Shown: positions 9,492 to 21,869 of the stretch, one piece after another
How the letters are laid out: each line of letters opens with the position of its first letter
Position numbering within the stretch: the stretch's first letter is position 1
Origin: Telmatactis stephensoni
Taxonomy: Eukaryota; Cnidaria; Anthozoa; Actiniaria; Isophelliidae
Reading direction: 5' to 3'
Length of the DNA stretch: 64,000 bases
Assembly (NCBI GenBank): GCA_029948255.1
Contig: JALIZF010001808.1
Span: 372,001 to 436,000 of the forward strand
The notes under the pieces: generated by a model
Database searches by the model: none
Told to the model about the DNA's origin: nothing
The model's input: the letters and a program-made list of their open reading frames with translations, nothing else
Translations under genes and position numbers: made by a program

Positions 9492-12400
9492 CTAATGATG
9501 AGGGTAATGGTGCCGCCATGATTCCGGGGGAATAACGGTGACGGGCACAGGCGAGTGATGGACCACAAAGTCACTAACACTTCCCAAAACAGTTCGACGT
9601 ACTTTACCAAGACCTCTTGCTCCGATTATAATAATATCAACATTCTCGCTCTTTGCTTTTTCGATAATAGCGTGTCCTGGTTTAGGATCGTCCAGAATGA
9701 TAGGTCGGCATGTTATCTGATGGTAAGAATAAGAACTTATTACTGATGTTACAATAATCGCGTAAATGCATATGAAACTGATTGGAATACCAAAAGTTTA
9801 GCCACTAGAGCAAATTTCGTATAAGTGTAAAACGGATCGCCCCGTGCCGTGACCGTGTCAGTTTCGTGATGTCTATAGAGTCGTTTTCGTATGAGTGGGA
9901 AACTTACCGCGCCGTACCGTGACCGTGTCAGTGCCGTAATGTCTATAAAAACATTCGAAATTCATGCCGTAACCGTATCGTATCGTAACCGTACAGTGTT
10001 CCCACTCATACGAAAACGACTCTAAACCAGTTGTCATGCCGTAACTGTGCCGTGACCGTGCAGTGCCGTTTTCACAGTCATGCAAAATCTGCTTTACAAA
10101 ATTTTGCTGAAATAACGGTATTATGGGCAAGGAAATTGTGTGGCTTTCCACCGCGCAACTATGTATTATATTTGTCACGTTTGTCAATTACAGCGCGATG
10201 TTAATCGTAGTGTGCCTTAAATTAGTGCTTACTCCTTTCTTAACTTCCGTGATAAAACGTGAGTTTGTACACATGTTAACGCATTACCATTGTCACTGCA
10301 ACGCGTCATAAAACAGCTTTTTGCAGTTGCACGAGTAATGTAATAAGAGCAAAATCCCATTCTCTAACTTGCAAAGCAACAATAGGGCCGGGGCGACAAT
10401 TTTACGATTTTATTGTCTGTATATATGTTTGTATCTTTACCAGTAAACGGTTTTCTCGGGGGTGGTACTCTTAGATCTTTTGTATGGGGATGGTCCGCCC
10501 GGACGCTCGGTCCCTCGCTCTTTTAATTAGATACCAAATTTCGGCAAAAAGATTATCTTTTTATATAAATTGACAAAAGCCCCTTGTACTTAGATGCGCG
10601 TTCGGCTTGAATAGTACTTTTCCCTTTTCTATACTTCTAGCCTCAATAAAGTACCCTTTCGAACGGAGCATCCCGTATATAGTGCACTATAGGGAATACT
10701 ACCCCCACCCACCCACCCCCAGTCCTACCTTTAACCTGTCCTTATAATCCACATGACAAACAGTCTGGTAATGGTGTAATAGTACTTTGGCTTTTGTTCG
10801 CAGTTTCTCGACTTCTTCTTTCCACTCTCCAATGTAATCATACGAATCTGTAAAAAGAGTAAACCAAACGTTGAAGTGCGACGTTTTGATGTTGCTAACC
10901 GTCTGTAAAATACGAACTTATAATAACTAATGACTTACAAGACGTTTTTGACAACACGGACGTCACGCTTACGTTTTAGTTCGTACGCGTGAAATTCCAC
11001 TTGGGTTTTGAGCATTCTATGACGCGCGCGTCAAGAGTGTGTCAATAAGAGGACAGACATCTTTAATTTGTTAAATAGACTCACAAATTGGAGAAGGAAT
11101 TTCTCGTCAAACTAGCTTCGAGCGTGAGCGCGCAAAATCAAAACGATGACGTAAATCGTTAGTATGGACTCTTATTTACCACAGTTCTCGACCAATCAGA
11201 AAGCGAGAAACTGATTGATTGTTGTGAAATGATTATTGTACCACACGGGAGAGGGAGATTAGCAACGGCGGTCCAAACACATACATATACCATACGATAA
11301 TGATGCTGAATGAATCTTACATGGAAAACGTTTCTCAGGCAACGGTGGGTATTCAATGCAGTGTACAATCAGAACAACGTCATCGTCTCTTGCTATATGA
11401 TCCAGGTACCCTACACAAAAGAAATAAAAGAGCTTGAGAGGAAATGTAGAAACAAGGAACGCTAGCACCCCCCATAGAACTCCGGTCGTTCGAACATTAT
11501 AGATCGCGCTATCTACTAGATACTCCTCATCCATTGTCAGAATAAGTTTATTTGGACAACGTCATCCATTGGATAAGGATTTATTCATGCAATGGATGCA
11601 CAAAGGGGTGGGTGGATGCGCTACTCACCCCTTTCTTGAGTTGCCAGTTTCCCTACCTGTACGTACGCCGAGTGAAAACGTTTGCTTTCTCTTAATAGTC
11701 CTTCCGAGATATGCTTTACCTACCACATACAAACAAGATTACGTGCATAAAGCTGATAAAAGTCTTGTTACGAATGACGTACTGGGCTTTATGCATGTAG
11801 TGTCTTTTTCCTTTGTATGCGAAAAGTATACATAAGTATATGAAAGACAAGCTTTTATAATGTATACAGAGTAAATTATATAATAAGAAAAGCTAATCCG
11901 ACTTTCGAGTAGCCATCAACCCTTGGGGTGCCTGCACGGAATCCTGAATCTTCGATTTATGGCTTTACATTTTAAATCCGATAACATTTCAATCCACTCA
12001 AGTTATATAGGGATAACACTTTTTTGCAGTTACCAATCTGCTACATGGCATCAAGGTTAACGTTGACCGAGCAGTGAAACTAACTCTCTTTTTATTGACA
12101 TGTAAATCTGTGTTATTTTAGAGTCAAGAGGCACCTCCGTTTTGAGCAAAACCCCATGAAAATCGATAAACTTTGTTCATTTACACCTGTGTGCCATATT
12201 CGTGGTGTGCATTTCTTGCTTTTCGCACCGTCGGGGCTGCCTTTGAGTGAGATGTAAATGGTATGGACTGTGTAACTGTAGATTTTAATGTATCCATGTA
12301 ATATCAACTAATATTTAATTAAATCTGTAAAATCAAATGTCAACATTTTTCGCATTAAGAGGACTAAATCTGCAGGTCTCTTGCTGAGGTGCACTTACTC

Positions 12401-15400
12401 TTGTCATGTTACACTAATATAAGTCAAAAGCCACTTGCAAGTTGAAATACTATAATTTCTATATTACATAAATGATACCCATGGTCTTATACGTTAAACC
12501 ACTTAGATTAACAACTACAACTACCTACTGGCCCTCGCCATCTAGTGTGGTAAACTACCAGACTTCATTCAGAGTCAGTGCAGGTTTTACTGATTTCAGT
12601 CTTCTAGTTTGAAGCAGGTTTGATTTTTTTTGTTATACATACAGGTTATTGGTCGACTAACCAGCTTATACAGCTGTGTCATTTTTTACGAGAAAGGCTC
12701 GCCAAAATGCAAGTGACAAGTAAAAATTCACAGCTGCATTCCCTGGTTAGTCGACCAATAACATATTTATTATACTGGAATTATGCAAAAAATTAATACA
12801 AATGATGTCGTTTTTATTGCCACTTTTGACTTTGATTAGCGCGCGGCTTTGCACCGGGAAGCCATTCAAATGTTACTAACAGTCTCATATTTGTCGCGTT
12901 CTTGTGCATATTACGTGCGCTCTTTTGAGAGTTGTATAATGAAATGTAGTTTATCAAATGCAGTGTCAAACAAGATTGATCGAGTTATGAAGAGGACTTG
13001 TTATCTTCTTACAGATGTTCTCTTTGCTTCGTCAAGATTACGAACCTTTAAAAGGTGTCGTCACGGAAAAGGAGGAAGAAAGTAACAACGACACGCATTC
13101 TGTCTCACAGGAAAAACTCCCCGCTAAGTCCAAAGAAATAACCACATGGAAATTGGTCCTAAATATTATCAACTACATGGAAGGGGTTGGTTTTCTTGCA
13201 CTTCCATATGCTATCCACGAGGGAGGAATCACTGCTGTAATTGCATTCTTTGTTTTCCCAGTCATCATGGCTTACTCTGCTCATCTGCTTGCTGATTGCC
13301 TTGAAAGCGAAGACGAAGAAAATGGAGGAAAAAGAAGAGAGCAATGGACGTTGCAAGACATTGCAAAACAATGTTGGGCTCCTCTGCAATACATTACTTG
13401 GTCTATAGTTAGCCTTGATAATGTTTTCGCTGACGTTTCTTACATCGTTCTTTGTAGTTCTTTGATGTCGCGACAGTTTCCACAAGTTCCCATTGCGCAG
13501 TCTCATTGGGCATGTCTTGGTACCTTATTAGTTTTACCCACTGTATTTCTAAAACAACTGTCCCACATTGCTTGGATTAGCTTGATTGCTCTTATGGCAT
13601 TAACAACTTCAGGTAGTGTTGTCCTAACATACACTCTACGAGAGGCCTCTCGTTGGAGTCTAAAAGCACTGTTATTCTGGAATACTCGTGGAGTTATCGT
13701 AGCACTATCCTTGATTACAGCAAGCTACACAATTCACAGTGTATGTGTGGCAATGGCAGCGGACGTCTCCGAACAATCGAAATTCAATATGGCGTCGACG
13801 TGCTCGTTTTTTGGCTCCGCGGTTTTCAAAATATTCTTTTCGCTGTCAGGATTCCTTAGCTATACTTCTAAAACTAACGAGGTCATTATCAACAATCTTC
13901 CTAAAGGGATCGCGGTTAAAGTTATCGCAACTTTCTTCACTTTAAATGTTTTGCTTGCCTATCCGATTGATTTTTTGGTACTCATGAAAAATATTGAAGA
14001 ATTGCAAGTTTATGAGAAGATCACAAAAAAAGTTTCTCCAAAATTATGCTATTTTCTACTCCGTGTTGTTGCAGCTTTGGTCATACTAGTTTTAGCTATT
14101 TTTATGCCCCATTTTGCCTTGGTCAATTCCTTTTCTGGTGTTTTGTGCTTTTGCACGTCCTTCATTTTCCCTGGACTGTTTCACTTAGTTTTGAAATATA
14201 AAGAATTAACCAAATTACAAATAGTTGTTGATGGGGCTTTAGTATTTATTGGTGCATTTGGCTTCGTTTTTGGACTTACAGCAACTATTATGTCTCTTTA
14301 GATTGACAACAACTAGATTTTGTCAAAAGGTCAGTTGTCAGGTAGAAATAGGTTTGAGAACTAGTAGCCGTAGAAACGTAAACATTACTAAGCTTGAAAC
14401 CCATTTATATAATAATAATTAAAACTGACGACTGATTTGCTATTAGAGCAGCTTTCAAATACGTGGGAAACTCACAGTGTTATCACACGTAATGCTCGTT
14501 ATTACGGTACACATACGGAAATACGCTCAATTAAAAGTTTTGAAGTTACTGTTAAGCTATATGCATATGCGTTTCTCCTCATGAAAGTTTCTCCAGGAAA
14601 TAATACTAAGCCCCCTATGTTGTATTCTTCACTATACTAATTGCCAGATGAATGGTCCATGAATATTTTAAAAGCCGTGCTTTATGGATACAAATGGAGC
14701 TCAATTAAAAAAGAAATTCTATACGTACCTTTTTCACTTGAAATAAAAGCTTTTTTCTTGTTTAAAGTGGTTTATGACAGCTTTTCCGTTTCATCTCTAA
14801 ATTGAGAGTTTAATTCACTGCAAAGTAAATGCGTCCCGGACATTTTTTATCATTATTTTATCGTTCTGCTTAATTCCCGGCCGTTATTGCAAAACGACTG
14901 ATAAGCGGTAACGTTTTCATTGTTAAATTTTTATGTTTTCTAATATATTTGTCTTAATTGTGGTATTCGTTGTGTCTTGTCGGTGAAAACTATGTTTTTA
15001 TGTTCTCAGCGGGGAAGCTCACATTGTATTCGTGTAGCCCAGTAGCTTGCTACGCTGCTCGCCAGATCTCATTCATGATTCAGTGTGGATTTATCCATGG
15101 TCTTTGACCCAGTAAACTCATCATAGCCAGTACGTTTTTGAAAAATATTAACTACGTTGAACACGGAAAAGAAAAAAGCAGCTTGTGTAAATACAAAACT
15201 ATGTATTCAAGTGGGTTTTTTTTTTCAAATAAGCCGCGCAGTCTCGTATATATACGAAGTTGCATCAATGTACAAACTTTAGCTTCTTTTAATATGCAAA
15301 ATTACTGTATGATAAATTGAGGTTATACTTTAAACACGAAACGATAAACAGATGCTTTAATTTGGAGATATCTTTGGGGGGACAACGAAGAAGCGTCCGA

Positions 15401-16230
15401 CTAAGACAGCACCTTACAAATTAAGGACATCCTTGAACAGCTGTTCGAAAAAGGATGTCAGAAAAATTATGATCGCCCTGCCTTCTATTTGTGCATATGA
15501 TTATTGTTATGCATCTTTAGGATAGTCGCTCTTCAAAACCTACCGGACCCTTTTTAGTGTCTGGTCGTGTCAAAAAACGAAAAATAATATTTCCGTCTGA
15601 GTTTTTTAACAACGCAAGTAATATATCATTTCAGTCTGTAGCTACGGACACTTATCTTTCACTACGATACGTCCACTTAAAGCTCAGAGTTCATGACATT
15701 TAGATATGTAAAGACGGCTAGAATAACTCAGCGGATGGACGAATGGAAAGATAAATAACTGAATTGCAAGAGATAAGGAGGAAGAGAAGCCAGTAAAATA
15801 AATTTACGTGGAGTTAAAACTGATATATTTGGTGCTCTTAATCGGCGGCTTTAATATGCTTGTTGTGAATTTTACCTGTCTGTTTAATACACTCAACCAT
15901 CCTCTACAATTGCTCGTTTGTTACTCTATCCAACTCCTCAAAGCCTCCCAATCTGTGTTAATATTCTAGATTTATAACTAAGCTCTAGTTACACGAATAA
16001 CTTCTGTATGAATGTAAAAACTTAACCAAGTAAATTTACATAATCTGCATGGTGGACAAGCTGCGATAACACGAGAGAAAGAGATCTGTATGCAGTGTTT
16101 TGGACTGCGAGGCGTACTGCAAAATATACTTACAGTAAAAAGCTTTTTCACTAAATTCACTTCCATCAACTGGAATTAAAACGCTTCTACCAACAAGAGT
16201 TTCATTCGATGCCGATTGTTGTTGAGCCAT
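9492..16230 (-). CDS. Universal stress protein, array member 2 (USP2)
   Basis: 176 aa from four exons: 16134-16230, 11321-11410, 10729-10847 and 9492-9716; phases 1, 1, 0; total 531 nt with no stop. The start is the ATG at 16230 (MAQQQSASNETLVG), giving VLIPVDGS at 17-24. The nucleotide loop is G134-x2-G137-x9-G147S, with RRTVLGSVSDF as in the other members. Exon 3 is 119 nt, against 104 in most paralogues, so the middle helix has five extra residues. Intron 1 is 4.7 kb and contains the plus-strand amino-acid transporter at 13015-14301. No alternative first exon is visible near exon 2: the open frame starting at 11534 lacks the DGS motif. Linking exon 1 to exon 2 across the nested gene is inferred from phase and order. 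Confidence 0.88.
9834..10080. mobile_element. Palindromic MITE, GTGCCGTGACCGTG family
   Basis: The segment has inverted halves: CGTTTTCGTATGAGTGGGAA near 9884-9903 pairs with TTCCCACTCATACGAAAACG near 9999-10018, and both halves contain many CCGTGACCGTG words. Looser relatives occur at 32030-32170, 43960-44030 with 44427-44465, 45940-45990 and 52040-52160. It lies in intron 3 of USP2. Confidence 0.65.
12645..12762. mobile_element. 118-bp MITE with 20-bp perfect ends
   Basis: GTTATTGGTCGACTAACCAG at 12645-12664 is the exact reverse complement of 12743-12762. A second inner pair (ACAGCTGTG and CACAGCTG) extends the fold. It lies in intron 1 of USP2, just upstream of the nested transporter gene. 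No clear target duplication is seen. Confidence 0.85.
13015..14301 (+). CDS. Amino-acid transporter of the AAAP family (SLC32/SLC36-like)
   Basis: Single open frame of 428 aa with an acidic cytosolic N-terminus of about 44 residues, then about ten hydrophobic segments. The first segment contains NYMEGVGFLALPYA (52-65), the AAAP signature in which G-x-G-x-L-x-LPYA lines the substrate path. Family members are proton- or chloride-coupled carriers; SLC32 loads GABA or glycine into vesicles, while SLC36 exports small amino acids from lysosomes or takes them up. The length and N-terminus look more like the vesicular (SLC32) type, but the substrate cannot be read. The gene is intronless here and sits in intron 1 of USP2 on the other strand. 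TTATCTTCTTACAG ends directly before the ATG and looks like a splice acceptor, so an upstream non-coding or short coding exon is possible. Confidence 0.85.
   Translation: MFSLLRQDYEPLKGVVTEKEEESNNDTHSVSQEKLPAKSKEITTWKLVLNIINYMEGVGFLALPYAIHEGGITAVIAFFVFPVIMAYSAHLLADCLESEDEENGGKRREQWTLQDIAKQCWAPLQYITWSIVSLDNVFADVSYIVLCSSLMSRQFPQVPIAQSHWACLGTLLVLPTVFLKQLSHIAWISLIALMALTTSGSVVLTYTLREASRWSLKALLFWNTRGVIVALSLITASYTIHSVCVAMAADVSEQSKFNMASTCSFFGSAVFKIFFSLSGFLSYTSKTNEVIINNLPKGIAVKVIATFFTLNVLLAYPIDFLVLMKNIEELQVYEKITKKVSPKLCYFLLRVVAALVILVLAIFMPHFALVNSFSGVLCFCTSFIFPGLFHLVLKYKELTKLQIVVDGALVFIGAFGFVFGLTATIMSL
14302..16133. other. Rest of USP2 intron 1, no further gene seen
   Basis: AT-rich sequence with only short open frames without motifs. 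The 3' end of the transporter transcript should lie at the start of it. Nothing else could be assigned. Confidence 0.5.
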
Positions 16231-17312
16231 GATGTTACCCTGTTACCATCTGCTATATGTTGTTGTAACGCCAGACGCGTCAACATGCTGTGACATTTAT
16301 GAAAACATTTTTATCGTACCCATTCCTTCTCGACTTCGGAAAATGGTTAAAATTGAAAATGTTGGAGTGCTTGTGAAAGGTGTTTTCGCAAAGTCGAGAG
16401 AAACAAGAGAAAATGTCGCGGTGAAAGTGAAAATGAAAAGAATACTGATCGACAGACTATCAATAGTGCAGACTTGACCCTATATCACAGCCTTTAAGTA
16501 ATAACTTTTGATTTCAATAAATGCATGACAAAAACACAAGTTATAGATCAGTATCGATCGTACTGGTAGTATTTTTTCCTAGTGTATTGATGTAAGCGGA
16601 AACTTCAATGTCGAACATAATCGGCTTTGGGCTTTATGAATTCAGTAATCGGGATCAGATTGTTCTTAAAAACATTGGCACTTTGATGAAATAATACCAT
16701 CCATGACATCTCTTTTTTACAAAGATTACACTCTATTAATATCAGAGCCGTTATAGGCTGTTTAGTGGAAATGGAGTTGAGGCGATTCAGCGATTTGGCT
16801 TCGAACTTATTGAACTAATATCTTCAAAATATGATTTTTCTTTTCTATAAATGTATTTTGTTGTTTGGCGTTGTTTTATTTTTCTTCCTTTTCCCTCCCC
16901 TTGTATCTCTGCTCCCGCCTCCCTTCCGGCCATTCTTCTCGCTGCATGATGTTCTTTGTGCTCTACATGAAGTGATAATGGCGCTAGTTCATTACACAGT
17001 ACACACTGATAACACAGTAAGTCTGTTCCTATTTATTTATAAAACAGATAGAGTCACTCTTAGGTTGTTCAGAGTTGTCTGTAAATTGTTGAAAACGTAT
17101 CAAACACGAGGAACATTTGTATGCAAATAAAAGTTGTACTTGAAAAGTAATTTTCGTGTTCTTCTTTGCGGTGCAGCGGCTACTTTCTTTCTTGCAAAAA
17201 ACTGATTATTTTTGGTATCAAAACTTTTCCAAAAATCGATCGAAATTAATTTCATTAAAAGTGTCCCAAATCATCGACGGCTGTTTTATTTAGTTGCTTT
17301 TATCGTACCAAA
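16231..17312. other. USP2 upstream region, no gene seen
   Basis: Presumed promoter of USP2 followed by unassigned AT-rich sequence. An open frame at 16831-17130 has a hydrophobic, pyrimidine-driven N-terminus and no recognisable motif; it is not called as a gene. Confidence 0.5.
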
Positions 17313-18207
17313 CACGGTGGGCATAAATTACCCCCAAAACGCGCAACTTCAAATTTAATCGAAATTTTCAGACTTTTTCCAAAGTTACATTATATTGTTC
17401 CTCTTAAAGTAACAATCTCAAAACTGAAAACCTTTTTCAAATTGGATGAGTGGAAGTGGAGTTATGAATTTTTTAGTTTCATATTTTTCCCGCGAAAAAT
17501 TGGCGGGAAAAATTTCATACAAAATCATTCGGAAAAATAAACTTTTTCAAACTACTTTTTTGCTTTAAAATGTGTCGTTGTCATACATTGCATGATGAAA
17601 GACCTATAGGTGGCCTAAAATCGTATGTTTTTAGAATTTTAATTTTTTAATGATAAATAGTTAAAAATAATTATTGTAAAAACCGTAAACGTCATAATGA
17701 CGTCACAGATATCTTAAAATATCTCTAATAAAATTAATATCGAGAAAAATTATTCGTCTTAAACAGTAGATATATTAAGAAAACATTACTAAAGATTTTG
17801 GAGCTAACTTGGACCCATCTATCGACTAGAATAATTTATTTTACTTTCTCTATGACGTCATCAAAAATTACGTCATCAAAACAGTAATTTCGCTATAACT
17901 CTTGTTCCAATAATCACAGACGAAAAAAAATTGCGCCAAATTAGAGACAATGACAACACAAACAAAGTTCAGTGCTTTGTTATTACCTCGCCTTAAAAAT
18001 AAATTTTGAGTAGAAATGTAACATTTTGATATGACGTCACTATGACATCAACCTCGACTCCGACTGCATCAAAATAAAATATCATATCTACAGGTAACAC
18101 TCTGAAAATTTCATTTCATTATGTCAAAGATTTTTGAAATTATTTACAATCGCTAAAATGTGTCACATTTTCCTTGCGCATTTTTGAGGTCATTTATGCC
18201 CACCGTG
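17313..18207. mobile_element. 895-bp element with CACGGTGGGCATAAAT ends
   Basis: CACGGTGGGCATAAAT at the left end is the exact reverse complement of the right end, and similarity continues for about 30 bp with a few mismatches. There is no open frame of note. The interior holds three perfect TGACGTCA sites (about 17698, 17853 and 18032). No clear target duplication is visible. It lies between USP2 and USP3, ending 62 bp beyond the USP3 stop. Confidence 0.75.
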
Positions 18208-18269
18208 AAAAGTGGGATAAAGTGCAAAATAGTGAAACAATATTTTATACGATAGAAAAACTCTGGTTG

Positions 18270-20443
18270 TCAATGTGACTGAGGCGGTATCACAGCAACG
18301 GGTATGTCAGAGTGATGTATGACGTAATCACTAACACTGCCCAGGAACGTACGACGGAAAAGCCCCGAGCCACGTGTCCCAATGACGATGAATGTCACGT
18401 GAAAGTGTTCAGAAGCTGCAACAATGCCCTCTCCTGGAGTGGAATGCTCGTCATGGATGGCAATTATCTTTTGCTTTTGATCGTCCTGTTGAATGTACAA
18501 CAGAATTATATCATTGTATAAGTTTATATCACACGATATCAACAGTGAACTATTCAATTAAGTATACGATCTACTTACAGCCATAGTCTCTTCCCAAAGT
18601 TCAAGGAAGCTTCCAAGGATTTGCCTGCTTTGGCATCGATGTTCCTCAACCGACCTTTTCCATTCTTTTTCATATTTTCCAACATCTAAATAGAATAAAA
18701 ACTGAGACAGCAGACTATAACCTGTGAACAGGCTTTGGCGAGGAGGGGAGGAAGAATGGAAGGGAAAGGGCTGTGGGAAGGAAAAAGGGGAGGGAGGGAG
18801 AGCCTGTGTGGTAATTCTATTCAAAACCCTTTTCCGTCCCCTAAAATCAGACAATCAAAGCGACGTTGCTTTATAGTCTAAATCGGGCGGTGGTCTTCGA
18901 ACCTGAAAGATCTCCCTAGCTAGGCTTATGTAGCTTGATGCTGGGGTACAAAATATTGTAGAATTAGTAAGGAGGGGCGTTTAGTCGCATGGAACTCTGC
19001 GGGCGGCTGGGAATTGACGGGTAAACGAATATCAATGGCAGCCCATCCCTTGAAAATTATTCTATGAAATCTTCGCGCATATTTTTGTTTTCTATTTTTA
19101 CTAAGTTTCACTTTTTTATGATTTATTGTAATTATGCCTCTTGCAACTATTACACCATTTTTAAGGCAGCGCAGATATGTTGTTGACCATTTATCAGTCT
19201 GGCGATTGCGGAAAACTGTTTGTATAGTATACGTACCTGGAAAAGGCACTGGTGGTTTGGGAGGTAGTTGCAACGTGTGAATAAGAATTACAATATCGTC
19301 ACGGCGATGCAAAGTGCTGAGGTAATCTAAAATAAGAATTTAATACTAGTAATTGTCGCTTTGAAAAAGAAGTAATTGATCTTGGATTTCTCATTGGAGT
19401 ATTACTTGCGTGAAACAGGTTCTGATTGGTCGATAGGTAGAAACCATTTGAATGCAACAGAAAAACAAAAATCAGTGCAGAACAGTATAAACTAAAGAAG
19501 GTACGTTCGCAGTGGGAACTCAAATATAAACCTGCCCAAATGTTTAGGCTTTAGTATCATTATTCAACTGCATGCATGTATATTATCTAATTAAAGACTC
19601 TAAAGCCACAGAAGATGTTAAAACAGCCGATATGCTTATGTAAAACATAGAACATTTTCTTTCACAAAATCAATTTAAGTTGTCAAAGAGTTCCGTTCTT
19701 TAGTAAATCGGTACGACACGTAGTGAGGAATTTTGTTAATAATTGAACAAATGATTCAGGTTTCGCCAGGTGCTAACGATACAAGAAGGTACATTTAGAA
19801 TAGATAAATCTAGCCTAGTTCTGGAGAAATACACTTTAGAATATCCAACACAGGCGTGCAATAAAAGTACTCGAATACAAGTAATATTTCAAAAAAGTTC
19901 AAAAAATATTTCAGAAATTTTTCATATTTCAGAAATTTCAAAAATACCTCGTTTGGCTTCGTCTTTCTTAATACTTCGATACTGCATGACTAAACTGTGT
20001 CTATCTCAAAACTGTGGTTTTAACTTGAACTGAGTACCCTAACTTATTATCTTGTTTCTTCATGTTACGTTTCTATTATCTTTTGACAGCTCATCTTTTG
20101 AGATCTCCTAATTTTTATTATAGTTTAAAGCTTTAATAGTCGATAGAATTAAATGTTTTCTACAGCACTGATTTCATGCGGTACAAATGTCTCTATGACC
20201 ACGAGTTAGTTCTATCAGTTCCTTAATCAAAAACTAAAATAAAAATCAAATTAGTTTGTGTGTCAAGCAAGTAATAAATGTATACTTACAGTGAAAGGCT
20301 GCTTTGCTGTATTCACTACCGTCTACAGCTATCAAGACTTTCCTTCCAACAGCATTCTTAAACATTTCCTCCATATCCCATTTGCACAGAAATACAGTCC
20401 TCTTCGTGCTGGTTGTATTGAGGCTTTCTTTTTCTTGACTCAT
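18270..20443 (-). CDS. Universal stress protein, array member 3 (USP3)
   Basis: 188 aa in four exons: 20290-20443, 19237-19326, 18579-18685 and 18270-18485; phases 1, 1, 0; 567 nt in frame. The ATG at 20443 gives the longest N-terminal extension of the array (about 33 residues before KVLIAVDGS), with no signal peptide or other motif. A shorter product could start at inner Met codons (WDMEEMFKN). The loop is G153-x2-G156-x9-G166S (GTRGSGLFRRTFLGS). Exon 3 is 107 nt and the exon 2 donor is GTACGT. The protein ends AVIPPQSH, close to the end of the domain. Confidence 0.92.
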
Positions 20444-20989
20444 TTTCGAAGTAATCGGTTTATTGAAAGTTAATTATAAGACTTGCGTTTGATTACTGAT
20501 GGAGATACGTACGTGCAGTCTACAATACTGGCACGGGACGCCGACAACACGCTGGGATGTTGACCATTACTATAACAATATAGTGAGTTCTTTTAAAGTA
20601 CTTTACACCTTCGCGACTCCATATCGAACCAAGCGTCTTCTTCGCTTTAATTTGGTGAAACATGATATTCTAACGTTAAAAATGTTTGTTCTCTGATGAG
20701 AGAAAACTCTTACTGTATATCTCGTTGACTAGTTGTCGGTATACATTATTAAATATTACTAACTTTTACCGCAAAACACTATACATGTGAATCCGGAGGG
20801 AAAACATAATAAATAAAGTTAGATATTAGGTTAACAGAAAAGGAAAGTTATTGACTAAGTGTCGTACTATCTTTAATAAGAAACTCACCGTATGAAATAT
20901 AGTGTTATTTGGACAAAACAGTGACAACAATTGAGAATAAGATTTTCAGATAAACACAGAAACTGAATGCAAGTGTTTTTCACGAGCAA
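20444..20989. other. USP3 upstream region, no gene seen
   Basis: Presumed promoter of USP3; no recognisable gene or repeat in about 550 bp. Confidence 0.5.
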
Positions 20990-20994
20990 GACTA

Positions 20995-21155
20995 CGTTTC
21001 TTTTTCGCTTTTAATTTTCTTTTCTTCTTGTTTCTGTTTTCTTTTCTTTTCTTTCTTTCTTTCTCTGTCTTTCTTTCTTTCTCTTTCTTTGTTTCTTTCT
21101 TCCTTTCCCTTCTTTTCTCTTTATTCTTTCTTTCTTTCTTAGTTTGTTTGTTTCA
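20995..21155. repeat. TTTC/TTTCC microsatellite
   Basis: Imperfect run of TTTC, TTTCTC and TTCTT units on the plus strand. Confidence 0.85.
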
Positions 21156-21208
21156 TCTTTTTAACTGACATTAATCATTTAGTAACTAGACGCACAATGG
21201 TGCGTTTA

Positions 21209-21869
21209 CTCGTGCCCAGGTAGAATTGAGCCTGGCGTGGTATTCATTCGTATTCTTTGTTGGCACATGACGTCATCAAAAGGCTAGAATGTAAACTATA
21301 TATTGCTAAAACCTGGCTCCTTAGTATTTTTTGTATACATCAAAGAAAGAACTTGCTCCTGAAAATTTGGGCTGATTGTTAGTTTCTTCTGTCACGCAAT
21401 ACTGTCACACTCACAGATAGACACTTAAAACAAGCAAATCGACAGAAAATAATATGTATTTGGCTTGGTCCATTGAAGTAAATTGTATTTTATAAACATA
21501 GTTATCAGAATATGTGAATTAGATGCAGTTAGGGCATGATTTTGACTCTTGTTATTTCATGGTGTACCGAGTCGTGGTACGCCAACATGGCGGCCAATAC
21601 ATTTCTTACTAAAATGTCAGCATATTTCAACGCTTGTATCTTTGAAACGAAAAGTCAAGAAATTCACCATAATCGTAAATCAAAGACGAAAGAAGTTCAA
21701 AACCCAGCAATAAGTACCTTCGGAGTCGAGGCAAGTCACGTTGTCGCATGATTTCCAAAACGTGCTAGGCCTCTTCCCCAGTCTCTGCTCGGTTTGCACA
21801 TTTGCGACCTAGACGATAGATAGAAAAGGTAAACCTAGACTCGTGCCGGCCTTGCGGCCTGGGCACGAG
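21209..21869. mobile_element. 661-bp mariner-type MITE with TA duplication
   Basis: The termini CTCGTGCCCAGG (21209-21220) and CCTGGGCACGAG (21858-21869) are exact reverse complements and both are flanked by TA. The right end itself forms a hairpin (21840-21869, CTCGTGCC against GGCACGAG). No transposase frame. TA duplication suggests a Tc1/mariner-mobilised element. Confidence 0.75.

Noticed and set aside
13159..13506. 115-residue minus-strand frame
   Set aside because: Antisense shadow of the AAAP transporter.
16831..17130. 99-residue hydrophobic frame
   Set aside because: The hydrophobicity follows from a T/C-rich tract; no conserved motif.
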